Shown piece after piece: positions 9,828 to 19,030 of a stretch of DNA of 64,000 nt. The notes beneath the pieces are model-generated. The model had not been told where the DNA came from. It did not search any database and saw nothing but the letters and a program-made list of their open reading frames with translations. Position numbers and translations under genes: made by a program. This DNA comes from an uncultured Lachnospiraceae bacterium. GTDB lineage: Bacteria > Bacillota > Clostridia > Lachnospirales > Lachnospiraceae. Numbering within the stretch: position 1 is the first letter of the stretch; the number at the start of each line of letters is the position of its first letter. Where the stretch lies: assembly GCA_946632055.1 (NCBI GenBank), contig CAMPAR010000001.1:1-64000 (forward strand), read 5' to 3'.

Positions 9828-9913
9828 TGAAAAGACTGCTTGTGGAATCGGCCGGATTGTGCTATGATCGTATCAACTATTAACTTTACTATCTCTTCAA
9901 GGAGGAGCATCCC

Positions 9914-12214
9914 ATGCAGTATGAAAACGGCTGTTGGCTGACAAAGGAAGGCGTTCAGGCCTTCTGGCCGAAGCAGGCGCTTCAGATTGAAATCGATGAA
10001 CACAAGGTGCGTTTCCTCGCGCCGGAGGCTTATATTACGGGACACGGCGCGACGCTCGGCGGCATTGTGCTGACGATTACCGTGACGACCCCCGCGCCGG
10101 AAGTCATCCGCGTGCAGACCGTGCGCCACATCGGCGGTATCAAAAAAGGGCCGTCCTTCGGGCTGAATCTCGACGAGAACGCGCCGATTGACGCGGAAGA
10201 GACCGAGGAAGCAATCGTTGTGCGTTCCGGTTCCCTTGCACTTACGATTACGAAGGATCCGTTCAGCATGACCTACTCAAGAGACGGTCAGGTCATCACG
10301 AAGAGCACCCAGCGGGACCTCGCCTTCATCAAGGAGGGCTGGACCGGCTTCATGTATGACAAGCCGGGGCATTCCTGGATGTCCGAGCGCCTGTCGCTTG
10401 GCGTAGACGAGCAGATCTACGGCCTCGGCGAGCGCTTCGGTACCTTTGTCAAGAACGGCCAGGCGGTCGTCATCCGCAATGAGGACGGCGGCACCTGCAC
10501 CGAGCAGAGTTACAAGAATATTCCCTTCTATCTGTCCAGCAAGGGCTACGGCGTCTTCGTGAACCATCCGGAGACGGTGGAGTTTGAGGTCGGCACCGAG
10601 CAGGTTTCAAAGGTCGGCTTTGCCGTAGAAGGCGAGTGCCTCGATTACTTCATCTTCAACGGTCCGGACCTTCGGGATGTGCTTTGCCGCTATACCGACC
10701 TCACCGGAAAGCCGGCGCTTCCCGCGCAGTGGACCTTCGGCCTGTGGCTTTCGACCTCCTTCACGACGAGCTATGACAGCGAGACCGTCATGAGCTTTGT
10801 GAACGGCATGCTCGACCGCGGCATTCCGCTTTCCGTGTTCCACTTTGACTGCTGCTGGCTGCGCGACTTCCACTGGACCGACTTTGTCTGGGACAGCAAG
10901 GTCTTCGAGGATCCCGCGGGCCTCATCGCGAAGATTCACGAGAAGGGCATCAAGGTCTGCTGCTGGATCAATTCCTATGTGGGCCAGGAAGGCGACATCT
11001 TTAAGGAAGGCGCCGAAAACGGCTATTTCATCAAGAGGAAGGACGGCTCCGTCTTCCAGTGGGATATGTGGCAGCCGGGCCTTGCGATCGTCGACTTTAC
11101 GAACCCCGACGCCGTGAAGTGGTATCAGAAGCAGCTGAAGAAGATGATGGCCATGGGCGTCGACTGCTTCAAGACCGACTTCGGCGAGAGAATTCCGGAT
11201 GAGGACGTGATGTACTTCGACGGCTCCGACCCGAAGAAGATGCACAACTACTACACCTACCTCTACAACCAGGCGGTCTTTGAGGCAATCAAAGAAGTGA
11301 AGGGCGAAGAGGAAGCGGTCGTGTTCGCGCGTTCCGCGACGGCCGGCGGACAGAAGTTCCCGGTGCACTGGGGCGGCGACTGCTGGTCGACCTACGACGG
11401 CATGTACCAGTCGATCCGCGGCGGCTTAAGCTTCACAAGCTCCGGCTTTGGCTTCTGGGCGCATGATATCGGCGGCTTCGAGGACAAGTCGACGGCCGAT
11501 GTTTACAAGAGATGGGTGGCTTTCGGCCTGCTGTCCACGCACAGCCGTCTGCACGGTTCTTCCTCGTACCGTGTGCCGTGGCTCTATGACGAAGAGGCGG
11601 TGGACGTCTGCAGATGCTTCACGAAGCTGAAGCTCTCGCTCCTGCCGTATCTGTACTCGAGCGCGGTGAAGACGCATGAGAGCGGCGTTCCGATGATGCG
11701 CGCGACGGTTCTGGATTACCAGAACGATCTCGCCTGCCGGTATCTGGACCGCCAGTTCCTGCTCGGCGAAAGAATGCTGGTCGCTCCGATTTTCAACGAA
11801 GAGGGCATCGCGTCCTGGTATCTTCCCTGCGAAAAGGGCGCCTGGACGGCATACCTCACCGGCGAAGAGAAGGACGGAAACAGCTGGTATGAAGAGAAGA
11901 TGGATTACTTCAGCATTCCGCTTTATGTGAAGCCGAATTCGATCATTCCGACGGCGATTGAAGCTCCGGATGTGAATATCAGCTTCGAGAAGAATGTGGA
12001 ATTCAAGGTCTATCAGCTGCAGGATCAGGCGGAAACCGTGGTTTATCAGGGCGGAAAGGAACTGTACTTCCTGAAGCTTACAAGGTCGGGAGATACGGTT
12101 TCTGTCGAAACGAACGCGAAGGGCTGCAGAATCCGCTTTGTGAATGCGCCGGAGCTTACGATCGAAGGATATTCGGCGATCGCTTCGGGGCAGGATCTCG
12201 TCGTTGAGCTGTAA
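9914..12214 (+). CDS. GH31 alpha-xylosidase-like glycoside hydrolase
   Basis: YGLGERFGTFVKNGQ, VDCFKTDFGERIPDED (YicI-like). Confidence 0.88.
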   Translation: MQYENGCWLTKEGVQAFWPKQALQIEIDEHKVRFLAPEAYITGHGATLGGIVLTITVTTPAPEVIRVQTVRHIGGIKKGPSFGLNLDENAPIDAEETEEAIVVRSGSLALTITKDPFSMTYSRDGQVITKSTQRDLAFIKEGWTGFMYDKPGHSWMSERLSLGVDEQIYGLGERFGTFVKNGQAVVIRNEDGGTCTEQSYKNIPFYLSSKGYGVFVNHPETVEFEVGTEQVSKVGFAVEGECLDYFIFNGPDLRDVLCRYTDLTGKPALPAQWTFGLWLSTSFTTSYDSETVMSFVNGMLDRGIPLSVFHFDCCWLRDFHWTDFVWDSKVFEDPAGLIAKIHEKGIKVCCWINSYVGQEGDIFKEGAENGYFIKRKDGSVFQWDMWQPGLAIVDFTNPDAVKWYQKQLKKMMAMGVDCFKTDFGERIPDEDVMYFDGSDPKKMHNYYTYLYNQAVFEAIKEVKGEEEAVVFARSATAGGQKFPVHWGGDCWSTYDGMYQSIRGGLSFTSSGFGFWAHDIGGFEDKSTADVYKRWVAFGLLSTHSRLHGSSSYRVPWLYDEEAVDVCRCFTKLKLSLLPYLYSSAVKTHESGVPMMRATVLDYQNDLACRYLDRQFLLGERMLVAPIFNEEGIASWYLPCEKGAWTAYLTGEEKDGNSWYEEKMDYFSIPLYVKPNSIIPTAIEAPDVNISFEKNVEFKVYQLQDQAETVVYQGGKELYFLKLTRSGDTVSVETNAKGCRIRFVNAPELTIEGYSAIASGQDLVVEL

Positions 12215-12279
12215 GAGGCAAACTGATTCTGAAATAACAGAATTTTCAAAAAAGAAGCGGCCGAACCGGCAGTCTCAAA

Positions 12280-12328
12280 TGGGGACAGGTTCCAAATGAC
12301 TAAATTCGTCATTTGGAACCTGTCCCCA
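12280..12328. repeat. Perfect 21-bp inverted repeat with 7-nt loop
   Basis: TGGGGACAGGTTCCAAATGAC taaattc GTCATTTGGAACCTGTCCCCA. Confidence 0.95.
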
Positions 12329-12484
12329 AAGTTACGGAGTAAAATTTCCGCTGCGTTTCCTTTTTTTCTTGCCTTTCTGCAGATAATTGTTTATAATGAC
12401 TATAATTGTACGTGTGTGCAGGTACAAAGTCGTGGAAAATGACATTACAGGACAAAAAGATTCTGAAACAGGAGGACAGTGACA

Positions 12485-14287
12485 GTGGCGAAATCAAGAC
12501 TTCTCGGCGGTTATCCCGTGATCGGGATCCGGCCGACCATCGACGGAAGACGCGGCGCTTTGAAGGTGCGTGAATCGCTGGAAGAGCAGACGATGAACAT
12601 GGCGCTTTCGGCGAAGAAACTTTTTGAGGAGAATCTGAAGTATTCGAACGGCGAACCCGTGAAGGTGGTCATCGCCGATACGACGATCGGACGCGTGGCG
12701 GAATCCGCGGCCTGCGCCGAAAAGTTCAAGAAGGAAGGCGTGGACATTACGCTCACCGTCACGCCCTGCTGGTGCTACGGCTCGGAGACGATGGACATGG
12801 ATCCGATGACGATCAAGGCGGTCTGGGGCTTCAACGGCACCGAGCGCCCCGGCGCGGTGTATCTCGCGTCGGTTCTTGCGACCCACAGCCAGAAGGGGCT
12901 TCCGGCCTTCGGTATCTACGGCCATGAGGTCTGCGACGCGGACGATACGGAGATTCCGTCGGACGTCCGGGAGAAGTTGCTCCGCTTCGGCCGCGCGGCG
13001 GTTGCGGCGGCCACGATGCACGGAAAATCCTATCTGCAGATCGGCTCCGTGACGATGGGCATCGGCGGCTCGATCATCGACCCCGCCTTTATTGAAGAAT
13101 ACCTCGGCATGCGCGTCGAGTCCGTCGACGAAGTCGAAATCATCCGCCGCATGACGGAAGGCATCTACGACGAAGCCGAATACCAGAAGGCCCTCGCCTG
13201 GACGAAGGAAAAGTGTAAAGAAGGCTTCGACAAGAATCCGGAAGCGCTTCAGAAGAGTCGTGAGCAGAAGGATCAGGACTGGGAGTTCACGGTGAAGATG
13301 ATGTGCATCATCAAGGACCTGATGAACGGAAATCCGAACCTTCCCGCGGGCTGCGAGGAAGAGGCCGTCGGACATAACGCGATCGCGGCCGGCTTCCAGG
13401 GACAGCGGCAGTGGACGGATTTCTATCCGAATGCGGACTTCTCTGAATCGATGCTGAACTCGGGCTTCGACTGGAACGGCCCGAGAGAGCCCTACATTCT
13501 CGCGACGGAAAACGACGTCCTGAACGGCCTTGGGATGCTCTTCATGAAGCTTCTCACGAACCGGCCGCAGATTTTTGCGGATGTTCGGACCTACTGGTCG
13601 GGCGACGCCGTGAAGCGCGTGACAGGCTATGAAATCGAAGGAAAGGCGAAGGAAGCGGACGGCTTCATCCACCTCATCAATTCCGGCGCGGCCTGCATCG
13701 ACGCCTCCGGCAAGGCGCTCGGCGTGGACGGAAAGCCGGAGATCAAGAGATGGTTTGATCTCACGGATGAAGACATGGAGAAGCTCCTCGCGGCAACGAC
13801 CTGGAACTATGCCGATCTTGGCTATTTCCGCGGCGGCGGATATTCCTCGCGCTTCGTGACGGAAGCTGAAATGCCGGTCACGATGATCCGTCTGAATCTC
13901 GTGAAGAACCTCGGACCGATGCTTCAGATTGCGGAAGGCTGGACCGTGCATCTTCCGGACGAAGTGACGGATACCCTCTGGAAGCGCACCGACTACACCT
14001 GGCCCTGCACCTGGTTTACGCCGAGAATCACCGGAAAAGGCGCCTTTACCTCCGCCTACGACGTGATGAACAACTGGGGCGCGAACCACGGCGCGATCAG
14101 CTACGGACACATCGGCGCGGATCTGATTTCGCTCTGCTCGATTTTAAGGATTCCGGTAGCGATGCACAATGTCCCGGAAGAAGATATTTTCCGGCCGAGC
14201 GCATGGAACGCTTTCGGCATGGATAAGGAAGGACAGGATTTCAGGGCCTGTGAGGCCTACGGCCCGATGTACAAGACCATACGGTGA
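12485..14287 (+). CDS. fucI: L-fucose isomerase family protein
   Basis: Full-length similarity by eye ([82 protein letters not shown]). Confidence 0.85.
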   Translation: MAKSRLLGGYPVIGIRPTIDGRRGALKVRESLEEQTMNMALSAKKLFEENLKYSNGEPVKVVIADTTIGRVAESAACAEKFKKEGVDITLTVTPCWCYGSETMDMDPMTIKAVWGFNGTERPGAVYLASVLATHSQKGLPAFGIYGHEVCDADDTEIPSDVREKLLRFGRAAVAAATMHGKSYLQIGSVTMGIGGSIIDPAFIEEYLGMRVESVDEVEIIRRMTEGIYDEAEYQKALAWTKEKCKEGFDKNPEALQKSREQKDQDWEFTVKMMCIIKDLMNGNPNLPAGCEEEAVGHNAIAAGFQGQRQWTDFYPNADFSESMLNSGFDWNGPREPYILATENDVLNGLGMLFMKLLTNRPQIFADVRTYWSGDAVKRVTGYEIEGKAKEADGFIHLINSGAACIDASGKALGVDGKPEIKRWFDLTDEDMEKLLAATTWNYADLGYFRGGGYSSRFVTEAEMPVTMIRLNLVKNLGPMLQIAEGWTVHLPDEVTDTLWKRTDYTWPCTWFTPRITGKGAFTSAYDVMNNWGANHGAISYGHIGADLISLCSILRIPVAMHNVPEEDIFRPSAWNAFGMDKEGQDFRACEAYGPMYKTIR

Positions 14288-14303
14288 CAAGGAGGAAAAC
14301 GGT

Positions 14304-15059
14304 ATGTGGAATGATCTGAATACGGCTCATATCCCGGGTGTGATCGGAACGAGTATCGAGATGCCCGGACACGAAGGAAAGAATATCCATGCGTATTTCG
14401 CACGGCCGACAGAGCCGGGGCAGTATCCCGGCATCGTCCTGATCCCGCATATGCCGGGCTGGGACGAATGGTGCTTCGAGGAGTCGAGAAGGCTTGCGCA
14501 GCACGGCTACCAGGTCCTGTGCCCGAATATTTACGAGGATTTCGGACACGGGAAGCCGGGCGAGGTTTCCCAGCGCATGCGGGAAGCCGGGATGGTGCAC
14601 GATGACAGCGTGATGGGAGACGCGAAGGCTTCCCTCGACTGTCTGCGCGCGGATGAGAACAGCAACGGCAAGGTCGGCGTCATCGGCATGTGCTCCGGCG
14701 GCCGGCATGCCTTCCTTGCGGCCTGCACGCTCGATTTCGACGCGGCGGTCGACTGCTGGGGCGGCGGCGTCATTCAGGACAGCGTCAGTGAAGCGCGTCC
14801 CGTCGCGCCGATCGACCTTGCGGAAAATTTAAGCTGCCCGCTTCTCGGCATCTTCGGAAACGAGGACCGGAATCCGACGAAGGAGGATGTGGACAGGACG
14901 GAAGGGGTGCTGAAAAAGCTCGGGAAGGACTATACCTTCTATCGCTACGACGGGGCGGGGCACGGCATCTGGTATTACCACACGCCGATGTACCGGCAGG
15001 AGCAGGCGATGGACTCGCAGGAAAAGGTGTATGATTTCTTCGAGAAATGGCTGAGGTGA
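14304..15059 (+). CDS. Dienelactone hydrolase family protein
   Basis: HAYFARPTEPGQYPGIVLIPHMPGW, GVIGMCSGGRHAFLAA nucleophile elbow, DGAGHGIWYYHTPMYR. Confidence 0.85.
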   Translation: MWNDLNTAHIPGVIGTSIEMPGHEGKNIHAYFARPTEPGQYPGIVLIPHMPGWDEWCFEESRRLAQHGYQVLCPNIYEDFGHGKPGEVSQRMREAGMVHDDSVMGDAKASLDCLRADENSNGKVGVIGMCSGGRHAFLAACTLDFDAAVDCWGGGVIQDSVSEARPVAPIDLAENLSCPLLGIFGNEDRNPTKEDVDRTEGVLKKLGKDYTFYRYDGAGHGIWYYHTPMYRQEQAMDSQEKVYDFFEKWLR

Positions 15060-15066
15060 GCGCAGT

Positions 15067-15394
15067 ATGTTACCAGTTGTCAGTGTCCTTCTTGCGATCG
15101 GCATTTCATTCTTGTGAATAATCCCTGTCGTGAAGGCGCTTGGTAAAAATCAGGCTCTGAAAACGAAGGATTATGTATTTACAGCGCTTGCTTTTAGGCT
15201 TTCTGATCGCGAAGAAGAAGCTGAAACCGGTCAGAAGGATTGATATGGTCCTGATCGCCGCGGTTGTCGGCTGGGGCGTTTTCTATACGATCCGGATCAT
15301 CCTGAAGATGGTGAGAGAGGCGAAGCAGTCGGCGCTTCCGGGTGCCGAAGCTCAGAATACGGAACCCGCGAAAAATGACGGATGTACAACATGA
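15067..15394 (+). pseudogene. Small membrane protein, disrupted (in-frame TGA and frameshift)
   Basis: MLPVVSVLLAIGISFL*IIPVVKALGKNQALKTKDYVFTALAF then shift into frame of ORF 15173-15394 (RLLLGFLIAKKKLKPVRRIDMVLIAAVVGWGVF). Confidence 0.5.
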
Positions 15395-16725
15395 ACAGAA
15401 TAACCAGAAAAAACCGGGGCTTTGCCGTGATGGCAAAGCCCGCCGGCTCTTTATGCAACTTAAGATGCCGCTATTGTTATTATCTGGACGCGCCGGCGAG
15501 GACCGGCGATCCTTCGCAGACTCCCGGCGGTGCAGCGGACGCGCCGGAAGAAAAGACGGCCCTCATGGACGATGAGACGCTGGAGCTCTTCGTCCGGCAG
15601 CATTTTGAAGGAAATCCCGGGCCTGTCGTGCAGTTCAACTGGCACGGCGGCGAGCCGACGCTTGCGGGACTGGATTTCTACCGGAAGGCCGTAGAGCTGC
15701 AGAAGAAATACAAACCCGCAAATGTTCAGTGCTGGAACAACATCCAGACGAACGGCGTGCTTCTCACGGACGAATGGTGCCGGTTTCTCGCGGAAAATCA
15801 TTTTGATGTCGGGCTTTCGATCGACGGAATCGCCCGGGTGCATGACCGCTACCGCAGGACCGCCGGGGATCAGGACTCCTTTCACTATGCGAAGGAGGCC
15901 TGCGAGCGGCTGATGAAATACGGCGTGAAGCCGGATCTTCTCTGCACGGTGACGATGGATACGGTGAAAAACGCGGATGCCGTCTACAGAGGCTTAAAAA
16001 GCCTCCATACGGGCTGGATCCAGTTTATACCGATCCTTGTCCGGGAAGGCTTCTCGGAGGGCGAAAACACGGCAATTTCGCGCCTGGAGGAGGGCTTGAC
16101 GCAGCCGGATGCTTCGGAAACACCGGAAGAAGCCCTGAAGGCGCCGGAAGAACGCCCGGAGACGAGTCTTACGCCGGAATCCGTGACGCCCGAGGCCTAC
16201 GGAAAATTCCTCTGTGAAATCTTCGATGAATGGGTCTGCCATGATCTCGGTTCCGTCGGGGTTCAGCTCTTCATGGAAACCCTGTCGCAGCTTTCCGGGC
16301 GCGGCTCCTCCCTCTGCATGCTGCAGGAGGAGTGCGGAAGAGTGCTCGTCCTCGAGCATGACGGCTCGGTCTATTCCTGCGATCACTTTGTCGACAGGAA
16401 GCACTATCTCGGAAACATCCATGAGAGCACGCTTTCGGCGCTTGCGGACTCCGAGGCGCAGGAGCGCTTCGGCCGCGCGAAAAAAAGCCTGCTGCCGAAG
16501 AAATGCCTTTCCTGCCCGTATTTAAAGCTCTGCGGCGGAAACTGCCTGAAGGACCGCTTTTCGCCGGACGGAAGCTATTATCTCTGCGAAGGCCTCCGGA
16601 TGTTTTATGAGCACGCGAAGAGGCCGCTTCTTACGGTGCTGGAGCTGAACCGGAAAAAGGTGCCGGCGGGGACCATCATGGCGCAGCTTCGCGCGGAGAT
16701 GAAGAAACAGAAGAGATTGAAGTGA
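15382..16725 (+). CDS. Radical SAM/SPASM protein, anaerobic sulfatase-maturase type
   Basis: CNLRCRYCYYLD radical-SAM motif, QTNGVLLTDEWC, SPASM cysteines CLSCPYLKLCGGNCLKDR. Confidence 0.87.
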   Translation: MYNMNRITRKNRGFAVMAKPAGSLCNLRCRYCYYLDAPARTGDPSQTPGGAADAPEEKTALMDDETLELFVRQHFEGNPGPVVQFNWHGGEPTLAGLDFYRKAVELQKKYKPANVQCWNNIQTNGVLLTDEWCRFLAENHFDVGLSIDGIARVHDRYRRTAGDQDSFHYAKEACERLMKYGVKPDLLCTVTMDTVKNADAVYRGLKSLHTGWIQFIPILVREGFSEGENTAISRLEEGLTQPDASETPEEALKAPEERPETSLTPESVTPEAYGKFLCEIFDEWVCHDLGSVGVQLFMETLSQLSGRGSSLCMLQEECGRVLVLEHDGSVYSCDHFVDRKHYLGNIHESTLSALADSEAQERFGRAKKSLLPKKCLSCPYLKLCGGNCLKDRFSPDGSYYLCEGLRMFYEHAKRPLLTVLELNRKKVPAGTIMAQLRAEMKKQKRLK

Positions 16726-16729
16726 CGGT

Positions 16730-17380
16730 ATGAAATATCGATGTCTTGTTTTTGATCACGACGATACGGTGGTGGCTTCGACGGCCTCGATCCACTGGCC
16801 CTGTTTCGTGAAATATCTGCACGAATACTTTCCCGGGAAGGAGTGCACGCTGAACGAGTACTTCCTGAAGAACTTCCATCCGGGCTTCATCGACATGTGC
16901 AAAGAGGACTTCGGACTCACGGACGAGGACCTGAAGATCGAAGAGCAGTACTGGAAAAACTATGTGCTGGACCATATTCCGGCGGCCTACGACGGCATCC
17001 GGGAGATCATGGAGAAGCAGAAAGAGGAGGGCGGCCTCACCGCCGTCATTTCCCACTCCTTCGACTTCAATATCCGCCGGGACTACCGGGAAAACCGCCT
17101 GCCTGAGCCGGACGCCGTATACGGCTGGGAGGTTCCGAAGGAGAAGCGGAAACCGAAGCCCCACGCGCTTTACGACCTGATGGAAAAATTCAGCCTGAAG
17201 CCTTCGGAAATCCTTGTCATCGACGATCTGAAGCCGGGCTTTGACATGGCAAAGACTGCCGGCGTGGACTTCGCCGCCGCCGGCTGGGCCTACGACGTCC
17301 CGGAGATCGAGGCCTTCATGCGCAGGAACTCGCCGCACTATTTCAGTACCGTGAGAGAACTCGCGGAGTTTCTCTCGTAA
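16730..17380 (+). CDS. HAD family hydrolase
   Basis: CLVFDHDDTVVAS N-terminal motif; VIDDLKPGFDMAKTAGVDF. Confidence 0.85.
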   Translation: MKYRCLVFDHDDTVVASTASIHWPCFVKYLHEYFPGKECTLNEYFLKNFHPGFIDMCKEDFGLTDEDLKIEEQYWKNYVLDHIPAAYDGIREIMEKQKEEGGLTAVISHSFDFNIRRDYRENRLPEPDAVYGWEVPKEKRKPKPHALYDLMEKFSLKPSEILVIDDLKPGFDMAKTAGVDFAAAGWAYDVPEIEAFMRRNSPHYFSTVRELAEFLS

Positions 17381-17425
17381 GCTCGGGCTTGCTCATAATC
17401 CGCTCACCCTGTATGTTTTCATTTG

Positions 17426-17560
17426 CTCGAGCCTGCGGAAATCCGGTGCCATCCAACCGTCTGTCATGACCTCGAGCCTGCGGTAATCCGGTGCCATCCA
17501 ACCGTCTGTCATGACCTCGAGCCTGCGGTAATCCGGTGCAATCCACCCGTCTGCCTGGCC
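17426..17560. repeat. Tandem array of three 45-bp units (CTCGAGCCTGCGGTAATCCGGTGCCATCCAACCGTCTGTCATGAC)
   Basis: Unit starts at 17426, 17471, 17516; partial fourth CTCGAGCC at 17560. Confidence 0.93.
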
Positions 17561-17650
17561 TCGAGCCGAGGGTAATGATGTCCCCTCTGAACTGCATTGG
17601 GACCGCAGTGAGGAGGGGACATCATCTCGCAGGCGAGTTTTGCGATACCC
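17560..17650. repeat. Palindromic element, copy 1
   Basis: CTCGAGCCGAGGGTA flank; perfect stem ATGATGTCCCCTC (17575-17587)/GAGGGGACATCAT (17613-17625); inner ACTGC/GCAGT; CTCGCAGGCGAGTTTTGCGATAC flank; same layout at 56468-56556. Confidence 0.85.
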
Positions 17651-17765
17651 CGCAGGCGAGTTTAGTGTTATCTCGCAGGCGAGTTCAGCGATACCCCGCA
17701 GGCGAGTCCTATGACACTCCGCAGGCGAGTTTAGCATGAACCCGCAGGTGGGTTTGGCAGAAATC
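17628..17765. repeat. Tandem array of six 23-bp units (CGCAGGCGAGTTTAGCGATACCC-like)
   Basis: Unit starts at 17628, 17651, 17674, 17697, 17720, 17743; degenerate continuation to about 17790. Confidence 0.93.
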
Positions 17766-17801
17766 CGCGAGCAAATCCGCGGGCGAGTTAAAAAAACTGC
17801 T

Positions 17802-17832
17802 TGACAAAAGAAAGCTCCCTGTGATATATTAC
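17802..17832 (+). promoter_or_regulatory. Sigma-A-type promoter for rplJ-rplL
   Basis: TTGACA, 18-nt spacer, TATATT. Confidence 0.7.
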
Positions 17833-17837
17833 ACGAG

Positions 17838-17995
17838 TGGCTAAAAAACCACAGCCGAAGACAGCAGGTGTCGCGAAGACGTAAGGAGAAAACGCCTGCC
17901 GAGGTTCATCAAATTCTTTTCAAAGAATTTTTGCGGCCTCGTGACTCGTCACGGGGTTTTTCTTTCTCCTGAAGAATCTGGTAAGAAGGAGGGTA
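17838..17995 (+). promoter_or_regulatory. Ribosomal protein L10 leader region
   Basis: Position directly upstream of rplJ, structured GC-rich leader ending in CCTCGTGACTCGTCACGGGGTTTTTCTTT. Confidence 0.65.
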
Positions 17996-18000
17996 AGTCA

Positions 18001-18519
18001 TTGGCTAAGATTGAAGAGAAGAAGCCGATCGTCGAAGAAATTTCAAGTATTCTTGACGGTGCGCAGTCCGCGGTACTGGTAGACCACAGAGGTCTGACCG
18101 TTGCAGAGGACACAGAGCTTCGGAAAACTTTAAGAGACGCCGGCATCCAGTACAAGGTCTACAAGAACACCTTTATCCGTTTCGCCATCAAGGGCACCGC
18201 GAATGAAGCGCTGGACCAGCTGCTGGAAGGACCGTCCGCACTCGCAGTCAGCAAGGACGACGCTACCGCAGCTTCCCGTGAACTGGTCAACTTTGCGAAG
18301 AAACACGCAAAGCTGGAAATCAAGGGCGGTATGGTAGACGGCAGCTACTGTGACGCGAACGCAATCAAGGATGTTGCAAACATTCCGTCCAAGGAAGTTC
18401 TGCTTGGAAGACTCCTTGGAAGCATGCAGTCCCCGATCGCGAACTTTGCTCGTGTTATCAAGCAGATCGCGGAAAAGGACGGCGGCAGCGAAGAAGCTGC
18501 AGCACCGGCAGAGGCTTAA
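18001..18519 (+). CDS. rplJ: 50S ribosomal protein L10
   Basis: TTG start 18001 (MAKIEEKKPIVEEISSILDGAQSAVLVDHRGLTVAEDTELRKTLRDAGIQYKVYKNTF) after AAGGAGGG. Confidence 0.96.
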   Translation: MAKIEEKKPIVEEISSILDGAQSAVLVDHRGLTVAEDTELRKTLRDAGIQYKVYKNTFIRFAIKGTANEALDQLLEGPSALAVSKDDATAASRELVNFAKKHAKLEIKGGMVDGSYCDANAIKDVANIPSKEVLLGRLLGSMQSPIANFARVIKQIAEKDGGSEEAAAPAEA

Positions 18520-18593
18520 TAAGGTTCAGCCTCTATGCATTCGGATGCCAGGCATCCGCACCATTCAATTAAATCTAAACGGAGGAATTTATC

Positions 18594-18971
18594 ATGGCAA
18601 AGTTAACAACAGCTGAGTTTATCGAAGCGATCAAAGAGTTATCTGTACTGGAACTGAACGAGCTTGTCAAGGCTTGTGAAGAAGAGTTCGGCGTATCCGC
18701 AGCAGCAGGCGTTGTCGTAGCAGCAGGCCCGGCAGCAGCAGCTGAAGAAGTGGAAGAGAAGACCGAGTTCGACGTTGAGCTGACCGAAGTCGGCCCGAAC
18801 AAGGTTAAGGTTATCAAGGTTGTCCGTGAAGCTACCGGCCTCGGCCTGAAGGAAGCGAAGGACCTCGTTGACAACGCTCCGAAGATCGTTAAAGAGCAGG
18901 CTGCGAAGGCAGAAGCTGACGAAATCAAGGCTAAACTCGAAGCAGAAGGCGCTAAGGTTACTCTTAAGTAA
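18594..18971 (+). CDS. rplL: 50S ribosomal protein L7/L12
   Basis: [39 protein letters not shown]...[20 protein letters not shown]. Confidence 0.97.
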   Translation: MAKLTTAEFIEAIKELSVLELNELVKACEEEFGVSAAAGVVVAAGPAAAAEEVEEKTEFDVELTEVGPNKVKVIKVVREATGLGLKEAKDLVDNAPKIVKEQAAKAEADEIKAKLEAEGAKVTLK

Positions 18972-18989
18972 TGAGCGGCTGCAGACAGT

Positions 18990-19030
18990 AAAAAACCGGG
19001 GAAAGGATTTGTCCTTTCCCCGGTTTTTTA
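18990..19030 (+). terminator. Intrinsic terminator after rplL
   Basis: AAAAAACCGGGGAAAGGA tttg TCCTTTCCCCGGTTTTTT. Confidence 0.93.

Noticed and set aside
12494-14110. 538-aa minus-strand ORF opposite fucI
   Set aside because: Antisense shadow ORF with no recognisable domain.
17343-17737. Minus-strand ORFs encoding 15-aa repeats (GTGLPQARGHDRRLD; DGWMAPDYRRLEVMT)
   Set aside because: Translation artefact of the 45-bp tandem repeat (divisible by 3); a similar spurious ORF (ETRLRDGYPPAARF) arises at the 56.5 kb element.
17628-17790. Possible CRISPR-like array
   Set aside because: Units are contiguous 23-mers without unique spacers and no cas genes are present.
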